A stretch of 64,000 bases of DNA. Origin: Chitinophagaceae bacterium (GTDB taxonomy: Bacteria; Bacteroidota; Bacteroidia; Chitinophagales; Chitinophagaceae). Position 1 is the first letter of the stretch; every line of letters starts with the position of its first letter. A program made the translations under genes and the position numbers. This document shows, piece by piece, positions 18,401 through 28,400 of the stretch. Where the stretch lies: NCBI GenBank assembly GCA_016787065.1, contig JAEUVD010000028.1:62001-126000 (forward strand), written 5' to 3'. The notes beneath the pieces were generated by a model. The model made no database searches and was not told the DNA's origin. It was given only the letters and a program-made list of their open reading frames with translations.

Positions 18401-19811
18401 TATTGCAGGTTCTGGTGTGCCGGGCTTTGGTGGTGATGGTGGTTTGGCTATTAATGCGCAACTTAATTCACCGGTAAGTGTAGCTGTAGATAAGAATAAT
18501 ACAATATACTTTGCTGACGCCAATTACAGGATTCGTAAAATTGATAATACCGGTATTATTACCACCATTGCAGGTATCGGTACACAGGGCTATAATGGCG
18601 ATAACATACCGGCCACTTCTGCTCAACTCGATTTAGTATTTGGTATTTGTGTAGATGATTACGGAAATGTGTACTTCAGTGATCGATACAATTATCGGAT
18701 CCGAAAAATTGATGACAATGGTATCATTAGTACAATAGCCGGAAACGGTACCCCGGGATTTTATGCACAGGATGGATTGCCTGCGAACACAGTTTCAATA
18801 GGGGAGTCGTATGGACTGCTTGTAACGAAAAGTGGCAATGTAGTTTTCAATGAAATTTATAACAATCGTGTACGCATGATAGACAGACAAGGAAATATTC
18901 AAACCTTGGCCGGTACCGGAGTGCAAGGGTATTCCGGCGATGGTGGTTTAGCCACTCAAGCTACCTTCTTCCGACCTACTCATATTGCACAAGATAAACA
19001 AGGGAACTTCTATATCAGCGATCATTATAATTATCGAATTCGAAAGATAGATGTAAGTACAGGTATAATTGCAACCTATGCCGGAATGGGTACTGCTGCC
19101 TATAGCGGTGATGGCGGTGCGGCTTTACTTGCTTCCTTAAATGCACCTGCTGGCATGGCCTTCCGATCAAATGGTAATCTTGTTTTTGCGGATGCTTTAA
19201 ATCATGTAATCCGAGAAATAAACACAGCGCCTAAAGCTTCACTCAATCTGCAAGCCTTCATTCAAGGATATTATGACCTTACAACACATGCGATGCAACC
19301 TGTTTTGAATAATTCAGGTTTGAATGCAAGCTTAACCGATTGCGATAGTATTTTAGTTGAATTACATGATGCTGCATTTCCGTATGCTGCCGTATCGTCA
19401 ACCATGAGCTTGCTATCCAAGGATGGAGAAATATGGATTCCTGTAGAGTACCCCTCTATTAGTAACACCTATTATATTGTACTAAAAACGCGCAATGCTA
19501 TTGAAACGTGGAGTGCGAACCCGGTACTGATTGGTCCTACTACAACGTATAACTTCACCACGGCTGCATCTCAAGCGTATGCCGATAATCAGGTAGAGGT
19601 TGAACCCGGCATTTGGGCTATTTACTCCGGCGATATTAGTCAGGATGGTGCCATCGATGCCTTTGACTACCTCTTACTTGAACCTGATATCATTGCTGGA
19701 AACTTTGGTTACCTTCTAAGCGATTTAAACGGAGATGGTGTAGTAGATACGTTTGATTATTTAGTAATGGAATCAAACATTGTTTTAGGAATCAATATGG
19801 CTAAACCTTAA
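12477..19811 (+). CDS. Giant exported protein (2444 aa): GEVED, SprB-like and NHL propeller domains, dockerin-like tail
   Basis: An N-terminal export signal ends near residue 38 (FYVNFARAQS). Recognisable parts in order are a beta-sandwich region to about residue 240; Ig-like segments (ISYQWQESADG); two GEVED domains (about 336-501 and 604-760, each closing with YGETEDY); a long unassigned stretch; and two cysteine-rich inserts (about 1198-1236 and 1422-1452). Next come one SprB-type repeat (about 1500-1560, GGAPPYTYAWSN), a carbohydrate-module-like segment and an NHL propeller (about 1920-2245, with repeated AGxGxxGxxGDGGxA). The shared C-terminal module occupies about 2254-2444. GEVED and SprB repeats are typical of Bacteroidota surface proteins. 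The role is probably adhesion or matrix binding. A hairpin terminator follows. Confidence 0.85.
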   Translation: MQYNSRATLYLPNNLQSRSIILCFILSFFYVNFARAQSVIIGSGTTTVGGSNGVPIYRSSSTSTFLHSKSVQLLTTSQLNNAGIPSNATITSWGYKKTNVASISGSNAWTLNVYLKNSTLTNLASGTTWTTMISSATQVYSATVNASNFPSSAGYWMWNLQTPFTYTGGSIECYIEWVPQGTMSSPYSSAAFNFEYTTTGISQAMGTSNTSAIPGTQSTYSTQTRMYNTQIAYSSFPCPATPPVPGATLATVNPVCQNSTTVLSVQNPGLGSGISYQWQESADGVTFNDISGASLGTFTVTVPIEWEYRCKVSCINNGTPGFTTPIHIMLNPFVDCYCTSIPSNVADEDIFSVSMTSTSGSFIQTSDCVTPAPGSGSILNRYSNFKSTTPLNAELGSTVGFSLGLNSCGTNPFTNGTAIWIDYNHNGSFQDAGEKVFAEPTTVSTVPGIGRTLNGNFTIPLNALTGVTAMRIINAEAFTGAAMTSCLTYSYGETEDYVINITAPSLCSGTPNPGNTVATETAVCAGTVVNFSLQNQTSGSGVMYQWEISTDGTTYSDIPGAVLNLTTYTVVTSIDMRCRVLCTASGMEALSTPIHIAVNQPTSCYCIPTSTNCTAGDHITYVGFNASTNPINNSSGTCLNNTYSDYTNLMPMAEVNSGEVVQFSVSVHNGGTEYMGMWIDFNQDGDFHDADEFVTAIGILNGSNYEFTGGLTIPLTAANGITRMRVRSKYNSPITNMDACSTFSYGETEDYFIKINTCVPSTVTTSVTACNSYIWPVNGITYNAAGTYTEVNGCITNVLNLTICSNSSVVFDGVGYSNESNSTMALFPDQLEVKGVSNGSFSILEDHSNGQAFDQWYQFSGTAGCSVNRNFYGSIGSNSNQLVASIALTKQTDTEVQLQHQFTTATQLDITYRLNGVEQGHEITSNGSSMICYLPNGGSWSGGNPSDPGPVFDSHIQWERSRQKVIVPGHWDFSVNPEVWVFAVTTWEYEKTTQPYPNFVGGFYNGWFYSVTMKSTLFGMVNGYNLDEISVKPIYSVETPISISSIQFQCNNINTLTLRRNITVSSDIATSTYPGTSVVLSALSNGAATYQWQLNENDIAGATNATYTASQFGSYRVKVLCNSSTFTSSAVRISDNTPHIYFDMASNISTNGGQDGQFKLLVVGGNNANRSLTVTKGGATNGNGNGGTNQPDNPNNPTCCTPMYFCSQTGSWSYGNVTSIWQCNTFNNICKCEEHIVPNENPLTWFNGIATVTLSMLEANKYIISVQEQNGYIASDEIQLLQPEIPVVGGMSNVTYTTPCSNAGYATLSVTGNNIGSNYVYQWEKSIDEVTWVPAGNGNILTVNCDNQSYFYRCKTTDIVNTNFAYSNNTKVNACGNTTITFTNITPTLCNTGNNGGYTLNISGGCSDGRTGEVYFYRKLGETCCNPNYPPCATDFTCATHPLDPLYCGCKHNSQLLSNPFSYQEANAYAGTYLWQITDLNGCVTYDSIVVPDAQLVATVHTTPVSVTNGNDGSASVSVTGGAPPYTYAWSNAATTSSITGLSSGNYSLNVSDANGCAAYIINSPSSTYTITPGDPSPSPIDLGECAFYGWWEFEVVEDIISPHYWAQEGVSLIPNGGFEHASNTVVFNETYTIPKCSTTCVSVACEKEIYVDNTATKIDSWKFSGNSINKYSGFDSWFYYMNKEGNPLTGNPHSGNRFVRLYGKNNGIKNRFEIPQRDLIPLGNPTSRFLHVMVANAAYGGYVHYPFCSTGCFGGYHDKADFNVICSFESNGVPTGVQSFIRSTTDPSNDANNLNWSMQECFAAFNPTDDYVTLSILANDCFDAVAIDDVSASVQDYIILENISSSVNGNGGSFVMKASVNPLAQQQQLLVPPFTFLWSNGATTPIATYNGAQMYWVSVTDANNKSVYFNGVIETINTIAGTGIAGNVFVPAHATQSQLNHPFGVAINSNNDVYVADYNNHVIKKIASNGSIEIIAGSGVPGFGGDGGLAINAQLNSPVSVAVDKNNTIYFADANYRIRKIDNTGIITTIAGIGTQGYNGDNIPATSAQLDLVFGICVDDYGNVYFSDRYNYRIRKIDDNGIISTIAGNGTPGFYAQDGLPANTVSIGESYGLLVTKSGNVVFNEIYNNRVRMIDRQGNIQTLAGTGVQGYSGDGGLATQATFFRPTHIAQDKQGNFYISDHYNYRIRKIDVSTGIIATYAGMGTAAYSGDGGAALLASLNAPAGMAFRSNGNLVFADALNHVIREINTAPKASLNLQAFIQGYYDLTTHAMQPVLNNSGLNASLTDCDSILVELHDAAFPYAAVSSTMSLLSKDGEIWIPVEYPSISNTYYIVLKTRNAIETWSANPVLIGPTTTYNFTTAASQAYADNQVEVEPGIWAIYSGDISQDGAIDAFDYLLLEPDIIAGNFGYLLSDLNGDGVVDTFDYLVMESNIVLGINMAKP
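19236..19808 (+). other. Shared C-terminal module, copy 1
   Basis: The module runs from LQAFIQGYY through CDSILVELHD, NTYYIVLKTRN and EVEPGIWAIYSG to two Ca-loop-like repeats, DISQDGAIDAFDYL and DLNGDGVVDTFDYL, ending in NMAKP. The spacing D-x-N/S-x-D-G-x-(I/V)-D-x-x-D matches dockerin/EF-hand loops. This copy has Ser at the third ligand position of the first loop. Confidence 0.8.
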
Positions 19812-19828
19812 TTCCTATCAACCGAATG

Positions 19829-19860
19829 AAACCGCTTCAATTTGTTTGAGGCGGTTTTAT
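19829..19860. terminator. Hairpin terminator between the 2444-aa gene and the TPR kinase
   Basis: AAACCGCTTCAA (19829-19840) pairs with TTGAGGCGGTTT (19846-19857) at 11 of 12 positions over a five-base loop, and is followed by T-rich sequence. A-rich bases on the left side give a possible tail in the other direction, so it may serve both converging genes. Confidence 0.75.
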
Positions 19861-19897
19861 TTATGTAATGTACCTTATGAAGGAATGTGTTTGAACC

Positions 19898-21655
19898 CTA
19901 AGCAGGTACTTTCAATAACAAGGTACAACCCTTTCCATGTGCGCTCGTAATATCTAGCACGCCACTTATTCGTTCTGTTCTTCGTTTGATGTTTTTGATT
20001 CCTTTGCCACCCAAATTAAGCTTGGCGTTAGAAGATTCGAATCCTTTGCCATCATCTTTAATCGTAAATTCAAGAAAGGAATTGGAATAGGTACAATGAA
20101 TTATGATATTCGAAGCCACCGCATGTTTGATCGCATTGTTTACACCTTCTTTTAGTATCAAATAAACCTCCTTGGCTGTTAGGGGTGGTATGCTCACTTC
20201 GTTTGCGTTGTTACTGCTACTAATTTCAAATGCGGTGTCGCTTTCTGCCAAAGCAAGCGTACAGAAGGAGGTTATGCGCGACATGATATCATCTATTGAA
20301 CGTACATCTAAATTCAAACTCCAAACTAAATCACCTACCTGACTCATGGTAGTACCAATTGTTTTACTTATCGCTTCGGCTTGCTCTCGAACGTCTTGTT
20401 GCTTACGAATTCTACTTTTCAGAACTTCAGTTTGCAGATTTAAACTACTTAAAGCACTTCCAATTTCATCGTGCAAATCGCCACTAATGCGTTGTTTAGT
20501 TTCTAAGATACTTAAGCGATTTTTTATTTTTTGCTTTTCACGATTATAATAATTAAAAATAATTCCGAACAGAAGTATAACGAGTAGTGCCCCGATTAAC
20601 AAGTTTCTATTTCGAACAAATTGCTCCCGTTCTTTTTGCTGACGGTTTACCAAACGCTCAGATTCGAATTTGTTTTTTTGTTGTTCTAGTGCCACCATTT
20701 TATCGGTATTGGAAATGCTATCGATATAGAGCTGATATAGTTTTAAATTCTCAAAGGCACTTTTGAAATTACCCTGTAAACTATCTATCTTATAAAGTTG
20801 CTTATAGCTATTTACTAGAGATGGTTTTACTCCTAATTGTTCATAAATGGCTTTGCCTTCTTCATACGCCTTGCGCGATTGGGCATAGTTCTTTTGTTCA
20901 AAAAATAACTTGCCTTTCATGTCATACATATCACCGATGAGATATTGGTAATTGTTTTTGCTACTTAATGCTAACGCACTGTCGCAATAAGCTAAGGCTT
21001 GTTTAAATTGTTTGCGTTGAATAGCAATCGAAGTTAATCGTTTATAGTTTTGCGCAACTTCATAATGGTCGTGATAGGTTATGGCATACTTTAATGCCCG
21101 TTTGAAATAAACTTCAGCGCTATCTATTTCTTTTTCGCTCACAAATATTTTCGCCATATTACTGAGCGGGTAGGCCATCTTTTTTTCATTTTTTATTTGC
21201 TTATAAAGAGATAAAGATTGTTGTAGATAATGCATGGCTTCTTTATTCCGATTTAACAGAATAAATAAATTACCAAGGTTATTATACGATCCGGCTATGC
21301 TCTCCGTATCTTTTAAGGCCTCGCTCATCTTCAATGCCTTTAAATAACGATGTTGTGCTTCCGGATAATCGCCTAAGTTTTTTTGAATACGTCCGGTTAA
21401 ATTGAAATAAACAATTCGCCCTTTTTCATAGCGAAGGGAAGTGGCTAATTGATACAACAAGTCAGCTGTTTGTAACGCTTCCTGATACATGCTTTTATCG
21501 TAGTACTTACGGGCAACTGCAATGTATAAGTTTACCTTATGCGTATCTTCTTCGCAATGTTGCAACGATAGAAGAAGAGAATCTAGTTCTTTATCCTTTC
21601 CAAAGGAAGAAAAAATACTAAGGCATAGAACAACAATACAAGCAAACCTTCTCAT
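19898..21655 (-). CDS. TPR sensor histidine kinase, HisKA_3 type
   Basis: The product (about 585 residues from the ATG at 21655, chosen because MRRFACIVVLCLSIFSSFG is a signal peptide) has an extracytoplasmic array of tetratricopeptide repeats (about residues 30-320; SYNNLGNLFILLNRNKEAMHYL is one unit). A membrane span (LLIGALLVILLFGIIFNYY) leads to a HisKA_3 dimerisation helix with His395 in GDLHDEIGSALSS. The HATPase domain carries LILKEGVNNAIKHA, IKDDGKGF and GGKGIKNIKRR. HisKA_3 kinases pair with NarL-type regulators, and one lies upstream with four bases between its stop and this ATG. The TPR part may detect a protein or peptide at the envelope. Confidence 0.9.
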   Translation of the reverse strand: MRRFACIVVLCLSIFSSFGKDKELDSLLLSLQHCEEDTHKVNLYIAVARKYYDKSMYQEALQTADLLYQLATSLRYEKGRIVYFNLTGRIQKNLGDYPEAQHRYLKALKMSEALKDTESIAGSYNNLGNLFILLNRNKEAMHYLQQSLSLYKQIKNEKKMAYPLSNMAKIFVSEKEIDSAEVYFKRALKYAITYHDHYEVAQNYKRLTSIAIQRKQFKQALAYCDSALALSSKNNYQYLIGDMYDMKGKLFFEQKNYAQSRKAYEEGKAIYEQLGVKPSLVNSYKQLYKIDSLQGNFKSAFENLKLYQLYIDSISNTDKMVALEQQKNKFESERLVNRQQKEREQFVRNRNLLIGALLVILLFGIIFNYYNREKQKIKNRLSILETKQRISGDLHDEIGSALSSLNLQTEVLKSRIRKQQDVREQAEAISKTIGTTMSQVGDLVWSLNLDVRSIDDIMSRITSFCTLALAESDTAFEISSSNNANEVSIPPLTAKEVYLILKEGVNNAIKHAVASNIIIHCTYSNSFLEFTIKDDGKGFESSNAKLNLGGKGIKNIKRRTERISGVLDITSAHGKGCTLLLKVPA

Positions 21656-21659
21656 GCTG

Positions 21660-22301
21660 CTACACCAATTTATCTTTAACGGCAACAATAACGGCTTCCG
21701 TCATGGAGCTTACGTGTAACTTTTCATAGATTTTTTTCATGTGAGATCGAACAGTATCATAAGTAATATTCATTTTTCCGGCGATTTGCTTATACGGTAA
21801 CCCATTCACTAAGTACTGTAATACCTCTCCTTCTTTCGGTGTGAGTTTGTAATCTATTTTAGTACTACTTTCTGCTTGTAAATGAAGAAGAACTTTTTTG
21901 GCTATTTCCCCCGATAGGGGTGAGCCACCATGAAAAACATCTTTAATTGCTTTTAGAATATCATCAAATTTTGAATTTTTAAGAAGATAACCATTGGCCC
22001 CTGCTTTAATGGCATTGAAAATTGAATCTTGATCTTCAAATACGGTTTGCATGAGTATGGGTATCTGACTACCGGATTGTCTTAATACGTGCACTGCTTC
22101 TATGCCATTCATGCCGGGCATTTCGATATCCATAATAATTACATCCGGATTAAAGTGGTTCACGTGATATAGTAAATTATCACACGATTCAAATTGGGCA
22201 ACGAGGGTTACCTCTTCAGAATCGGCTAACAATTCTTGTAATGATTCACGAAGCACATCATTATCGTCGAAAAGAATGACTTTAATTTTTTCACTATGCA
22301 T
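21660..22301 (-). CDS. NarL/LuxR-family response regulator
   Basis: The 213-residue protein has a receiver with acidic FDDND near residue 12, phosphoacceptor Asp58 in IIMDIEMPG and Lys in LLKNSK. A C-terminal LuxR helix-turn-helix follows (LTPKEGEVLQYLVNGLPYKQ, then ITYDTVRSHMKKIYEKL). The ATG at 22301 is preferred over the TTG at 22346 because an exact -7 box lies between them. It leads a two-gene operon with the TPR kinase and is transcribed away from the 3885-residue exported protein, whose start is 134 bases off. It is closely related to the regulators at 40769 and 55845. Confidence 0.92.
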   Translation of the reverse strand: MHSEKIKVILFDDNDVLRESLQELLADSEEVTLVAQFESCDNLLYHVNHFNPDVIIMDIEMPGMNGIEAVHVLRQSGSQIPILMQTVFEDQDSIFNAIKAGANGYLLKNSKFDDILKAIKDVFHGGSPLSGEIAKKVLLHLQAESSTKIDYKLTPKEGEVLQYLVNGLPYKQIAGKMNITYDTVRSHMKKIYEKLHVSSMTEAVIVAVKDKLV

Positions 22302-22309
22302 AGGATTAT

Positions 22310-22317
22310 CAAAGGTA
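22310..22317 (-). promoter_or_regulatory. -7 box of the NarL regulator/TPR kinase operon (TACCTTTG)
   Basis: Exact TAnnTTTG match, eight bases upstream of the ATG at 22301. It decides the start codon, because the longer frame (TTG at 22346) would begin upstream of this promoter. Confidence 0.55.
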
Positions 22318-22383
22318 TTCGTAAGCTTTGAAATAGATACTACCAATATTGGTGATTGAGTGAAATCATCGATATAGTTATGT

Positions 22384-22411
22384 TTGACCTTCTAAGGTAA
22401 ACTTATCTTAG
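22384..22411 (+). promoter_or_regulatory. Candidate promoter of the 3885-residue protein
   Basis: TTG (22384-22386), a 17-base spacer and TATCTTAG (22404-22411) resemble the Bacteroidota TTG-N19-TAnnTTTG promoter with one mismatch and a short spacer. It would give a leader of about 18 bases before the ATG at 22436. Confidence 0.35.
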
Positions 22412-22435
22412 ATACAATTAAACTATTATTTGCTC

Positions 22436-25400
22436 ATGAAAAAGATCTTACTGCTAACCTATCTAATATGTTCTTCCTATTGTTTATTTTCAATCCAGTA
22501 TCGAACTGTCAATAGCGGTGTTTTTAGCGATATCGGTATTTGGGAAACGTCAGCAAATGGAACTACTTGGATAGCCGCAACCGTAGCTCCGAGTGATGGT
22601 ACACATTCGTGTACGATCCAATCCGGACATAGCATAACCTTGGATCAGAATTTAATTTTAAATGATAATCAGAGCAATACAGCTCCTAGCTTCATAGTTG
22701 CGGGAGCCTTGATTTTTGATAATTATTTTATAGAAGGAGAATCCGGTATAAATGGTTCCATATTCACCTTGCTCTCTGGAGCAACCTTGCATACAAAAAA
22801 TAGTTACGGACTCCGAAATGAGCAATTGGGGTCGCTTAGAAATTTCTCCAACTATAGTTTTCATCCATTCGCGAACTATGTATTTAACGGTACTAGTAAT
22901 CAACAAATGAAATTGGGTATTGATAGTTCCGTGAACAATCTTACCATTCAATCTGACGCCATAGTGAGCAGTAGTGAGGATATCACGGTATATGGTACAT
23001 TAACACTTTCATCCGGTACAATGCATTTGAATCATGCGTTAACCCTAAAGGGTAACGCTATAACGGTGTTGTCGGGAAGTATATCAACAGGTTCCCGCGC
23101 AGAGCTTCATTACTTAAATGGCGTTGTTTCGCAGAGTATTCCTACTTCCATACAATCCTTAAAGAAATTAACACTGCATACAACCTCGAATGCTAGCATC
23201 AGTTTAAATAATTCATTGATTGTAACAGGCTATAACGGATTTAAACTTCTGAATGGTAAACTGAATACAAGTACTTTTTTTCTTCAACTGAATAGTGATG
23301 AACCTGTTACAGGAAATGCAACAAGTTATGTTATAGGTACGCTTAAAATTATGACTGAAACGTATAGTGCAACTCATCATGAAACTATCGTTTTTCCTAT
23401 TGGAGGTAATTCATATCAACCTTTGTATGTTACTTTAGCTACGCCTACCAATGCGGGGCCGGTGCTGTTAACCGCAAAAGCCTATGAAACAAAACCAGCT
23501 GGAAGTGCGGATAAAGCAACCGTGGGAGATAGTTTAGCGAACCGTTATTGGGTGTTAAAAACCGAATCAACATGGAATGTAGTGAACATCAATAAGATTG
23601 AAATTGGTCCATCCGGATTAAGTCCGTTATTATCTTCACAATCTAAATTGGCTCTTTCGTTAACGAATGCGATCTCTTCCTATTCCGGGTTGAATTCTGT
23701 GTTATATGGCGGATTACTTTCTACCACGGTTGCGTGCAACCAAGCACAGGTAGACGATTTGTTGAGTTCCGATGGGCTTTTTATTGCCGTTGGTAATAAA
23801 CCTTTGACGAATGGTGTGTATTGTATTGGACCGTCTTCTTCTTATACCGCACCAATAGGAACTACTTATCTAAATGCACAGAGTCCTTATCTGAGTATCA
23901 ACGAGGCCTTAGCGGCGTTAAATTCATTAGGAACTTCCGGCGCAATTACCTTTGAGCTACAAGCAAATTATACCAGTAACAACGAAGTAGGGCCGATTGA
24001 TATTACTTATCAAGGCACTACTTTCACACCGCTAACGATTAAATTACGGGATGATCAAAATAGTGTTCTAACAATAGATCGACAATTACCGAATGGAAGT
24101 TTGAAGGGTGCCATTACCTTGAATGGTGCGAAGTATGTTACTATAAATGGTAGTTTGGGAGGAGTATTGGGAACGAGAGGACTTGCACTTAAATCAACGA
24201 TTGCTTCGAGTTCAAGTGAAAATTCGAATTGTTTAAGTTTTGAAAATGGGGCTGAACATAATACCATCATAGGTGTAGATTTTTTAATTAATCATGGTAG
24301 TGGTGTTTATTTAAATAGTCAATCAGGCGCAACCGGAGGCAATAACCATAATACCATTTCGTATTCAACCTTTCGACCTAAGACTAATACACAATTTTTT
24401 GGCTTTGGCGTAAGAACCTTTAACGCGATTCCGGTTGGTAAAAATGAAGACAATCATTTTCTTAATAACTATTTCCAAAATTTGCAAACGGGTGTTCAAA
24501 TGAGTGATCAGGGGAGTAGAGGCTTATGGGAATTTGATGGTAATCATTTTTATGAAGCGAGTGGTAATGTAAACAGTATTTCCTTATTCTTTAATATTCA
24601 ACTGACCGATACGGCTCAACTAAAAATTACGAATAACTATTTTGGTGGAACAAGTCCAAATGCCGGTGGAACTAAAATGAATATGTACGGTTTGGGAGCT
24701 TCCTATATAGGTTGTTCTAGTGCGTCTACACAAGTTTCTCTCTTTCAAGGAAACAAAATATTTAATATGGAAGATAATACGCCAGGTTCAACAGGTGAAA
24801 AGTTCTTTGAATTCAATCAATGTAGCTGGAATATTTTCGATAACCAATTTGGAAACCCTCTTGTAACGAATGATATTTCTTCTTTGGGACGTAACTCCTT
24901 TGAAGGACTACTGGTTTATCAACTTACTGCCTCTCCGGTTTGCAATTTCTCGAATAATTCTTTCCGAAATATTTATTATCCATCGTCTACGCCAACAGGA
25001 AGCAGCAATCGCTTTTATGCTATTCGGATTTATCACCCCAATGCTGGCGGAACGGCGACTGTTAAAAACAATTATCTAGCCAATATTACCGCTGCAGCTC
25101 CTACAAGTGTATCTATGATTGATGCCGTTTATAATGGCACGAATAGCATAATGAAAGGAAATGTTATCGAACATATTACTACCGTGCACAACAATGCAGA
25201 TGTGTATTTGCTTTATGCTGTAAGTGGCGGTTGGGCGGTAGATAGTAACCGAATAGGTGATGTGAACACACTCAATGATATGGTGTTAAATGGCCGACTT
25301 GTCTACCCCTTATTTTTAACACAAAGTAGTAGTTTGTCTGCTCAATGTAATTACAATGAATTCTACAATATTTCAGAACCCACAGTAAACGATAACCCAC

Positions 25401-28400
25401 GAAGTATAATTTTATTACAAGGTGGGAATGCGATAACATGCAATTACAATAAAATTCGAGGTATAACTAGCATGGGAACCTTAAATTCTACATCAGATTA
25501 TAACCCTTCGATTAGTGCTATACGATGTGTTCAAAGTGTACCAATAACCCTTAAAGGAAATTCTATTAACGGTGTTGTGTGTGCCAATGCATCTACTACG
25601 AATCAATTAGGTGTTGTAGGGATTTTCACCTCGGGAATAGCAATCATTCAGGATAATGAAATTTATAATTTAAAAAATGCCGGAACAAGTTCTCCGAATT
25701 ATTCCAGAATAACGGGTATCGTAATGCACACAGGAAGTTATTTGGTTGCCAACAACATCATTATTTTAAGTAATTCGGGATATTCAAATCCGGTTGAAAT
25801 TGTTGGTATCCGAAATATTAATTCAACAAATTCTAGAACCGTTCATAATTCGGTACTAATTAATGGAACGGGAAGCGGTGGAAATTCATACGCTTATTTC
25901 AAAGGGTTTATATCCTTCAATGCATCCTTCGATACTGTTAAGAATAATCTATTTAGTAATCTTCGCGGGGGTATTGGAAATCATTTTGCAATTGCCTTGG
26001 AATCCATCAATAGCGATCTAGGAAATTGTAATTATAATAATTTATTCACGAGCAACGCTGTAACCCTAGGAGCTTGTCCGTTGAATACATCGTTGTCGTT
26101 TACACAATGGAAGTCAATTACGAATAAAGATGCGAATTCTAAAAATGTCCAACCGCATTTTATAAACGATTCAACCAATTTGCATCTCCTTCAAGAAGCC
26201 AATTGCGCCCTGGATAATGCAGGTCAGTTTTTTACTGCAGTGAATAAGGATATCGACGGACAAGTTCGAAGTTCATCGACACCCGATTTAGGAGCCGATG
26301 AATTTAGTGGTGATAACTTGTTGTATGCCGGAAACGATCAAGTTATTTGCATGAGTAGCTATCAACTTAATGGTCAAATGAAACCCGGCGCAAGTGGTTA
26401 CTGGACGTGCACCGGTGCCACCTTTACACCCAATGCCAATGTGGCAAATTCGGTGATAAACGGATTATCTACTGGCGACCATCAGGTAATATGGCATGTA
26501 ACCGATGGCGTATGTAGCGTAGAAGATACTTTGGTATTGCATGTAGGCAACACAGCACCTCCTGTAACCACATCGTACACAGATACCATTTGTCATGGAA
26601 GACCAATCACCTTTACCCTTGGTTCGCCTCTAGCATCAGGTTCATGGTCGAATGGTGATACCACACAAAGCATAACAGTATATCCTCAAACCACAACGAC
26701 CTATTCGATAAGCGCTACCGATATTTACGCTTGTTCTGTTTCATATAGTAAAACAATTGATGTTATTTCGGCATCATCGCTAACTACAGCAACACCTGGG
26801 CTTCCACCACATCAAGATCCATCGGTAAACATTCCCTATCCTTTTTCTTGGAATACCGGTTTAGGTGGAAATTATCTTGCATTATTTATTTGGCCTAGTT
26901 CCGAATCAAGACCGATGAATGGAATTAATGTGAGTGCAACTACTACGTTCACGATAAATAATCTCTTAAACAATTCAACTTATTTCTGGCAATTACTTAC
27001 AGCGAACACATGCGATACACTCTTTAGTGATACAGCATCATTTACTACAACTTTTCCCGATTTATCGGTTACCGAATCCAATGTGCAACCCTTAGGTTAT
27101 GAAAATTCACCGGTGAATATAAGTTGGAAAGTAAAAAACAATGCTATGCAAGGCAGCACGAGTGGTTATGCCTGGTACGACGAAATACGACTTGGTTTAG
27201 ATACGGTATGGAATACAGCTATTCAAGTGACCGCTTATCCGAACTTAAGTTATCTGAATGCAGGAGGAACTTACATTCAACAGAAATCATTAATCCTTCC
27301 TTCTTCAGCGGGAAAGCGATACCTGCTTATTAAAACAGGAGGCAACTTAGCTATTCAAGAAGGAAATCTCCATAACAATATTCATATTGACAGTATCACA
27401 TTGCTTGATGCGCTGTTGCCTGATTTGAAAATTTCGAGTATTGGTACTCCCACCAATGCCTTTGCTGGCGACAGTATTATAGTAACTTATACTACCATGA
27501 ATGATGGCGAATTAGATACACCACCTATGACTTGGGAAGACCAGATTTTCATTTCGAAATTTCCTACCTTCCAAGATTCCGCTGTGGCTCTGGGAAGTTT
27601 TACAAGTACCAATACGAAAAATGATACTTCGTTTTATTATCCAAATGGCGTAAAAACGGTATTAAGTATTGCAACCAACCCAATCATCTTTAAACAAGAT
27701 TCAAGTTTAACGGTTCAACGAAAAGTCAGAGTTCCCACCAATTTCTTGTCTGATACCTATTACCTCTATGTAAAATTAAATACAAGTGGTGCTGCATCGC
27801 AGTATGTGAATGAAGGTTATCATATTCAAAATAATCTTACAAAAAGTGCGGTTCCGCTAGAAGTTACACAATTACCACCTTCCGATTTAGTGGTGGATAG
27901 CATTTGGTTTGCTCCAACGGCTAGTTCAGGAAAACCATTTACCGTTCAGTGGCAGGTAAAAAATCAAGGTGTTACCTTAACAGCGGAACCTCAGTGGACC
28001 GACAAGGTTTTCATAAATACCACAAATAGTTTACAAGGTGCAACGTTTTTAGGTAATTATAACCGATTTGGTTACTTGCTAAAAGACAGCACCTATAAAG
28101 GGATCCTAACCGTTAATTTACCGAATGGTATATCTGGCAATTATTATGTAATCGTAATTACCGATAGTGCCAATCGGGTTTTTGAATATTTGGATGAGAA
28201 TAATAATACGACCATTAGCAGCAATACTTGCTCGATTGCTTTTACACCTAATCCTGATTTAGTAATTACAAACGTGCAACTTTCTGCGGATACTGCCCTT
28301 GTCTCTACATCGGTTACTATGTCGTATACAGTTAAGAATATAGGTATAGGATCAACGGTAAACTACTTTCAAAATTTTATACAATATTTTGATACCACAC

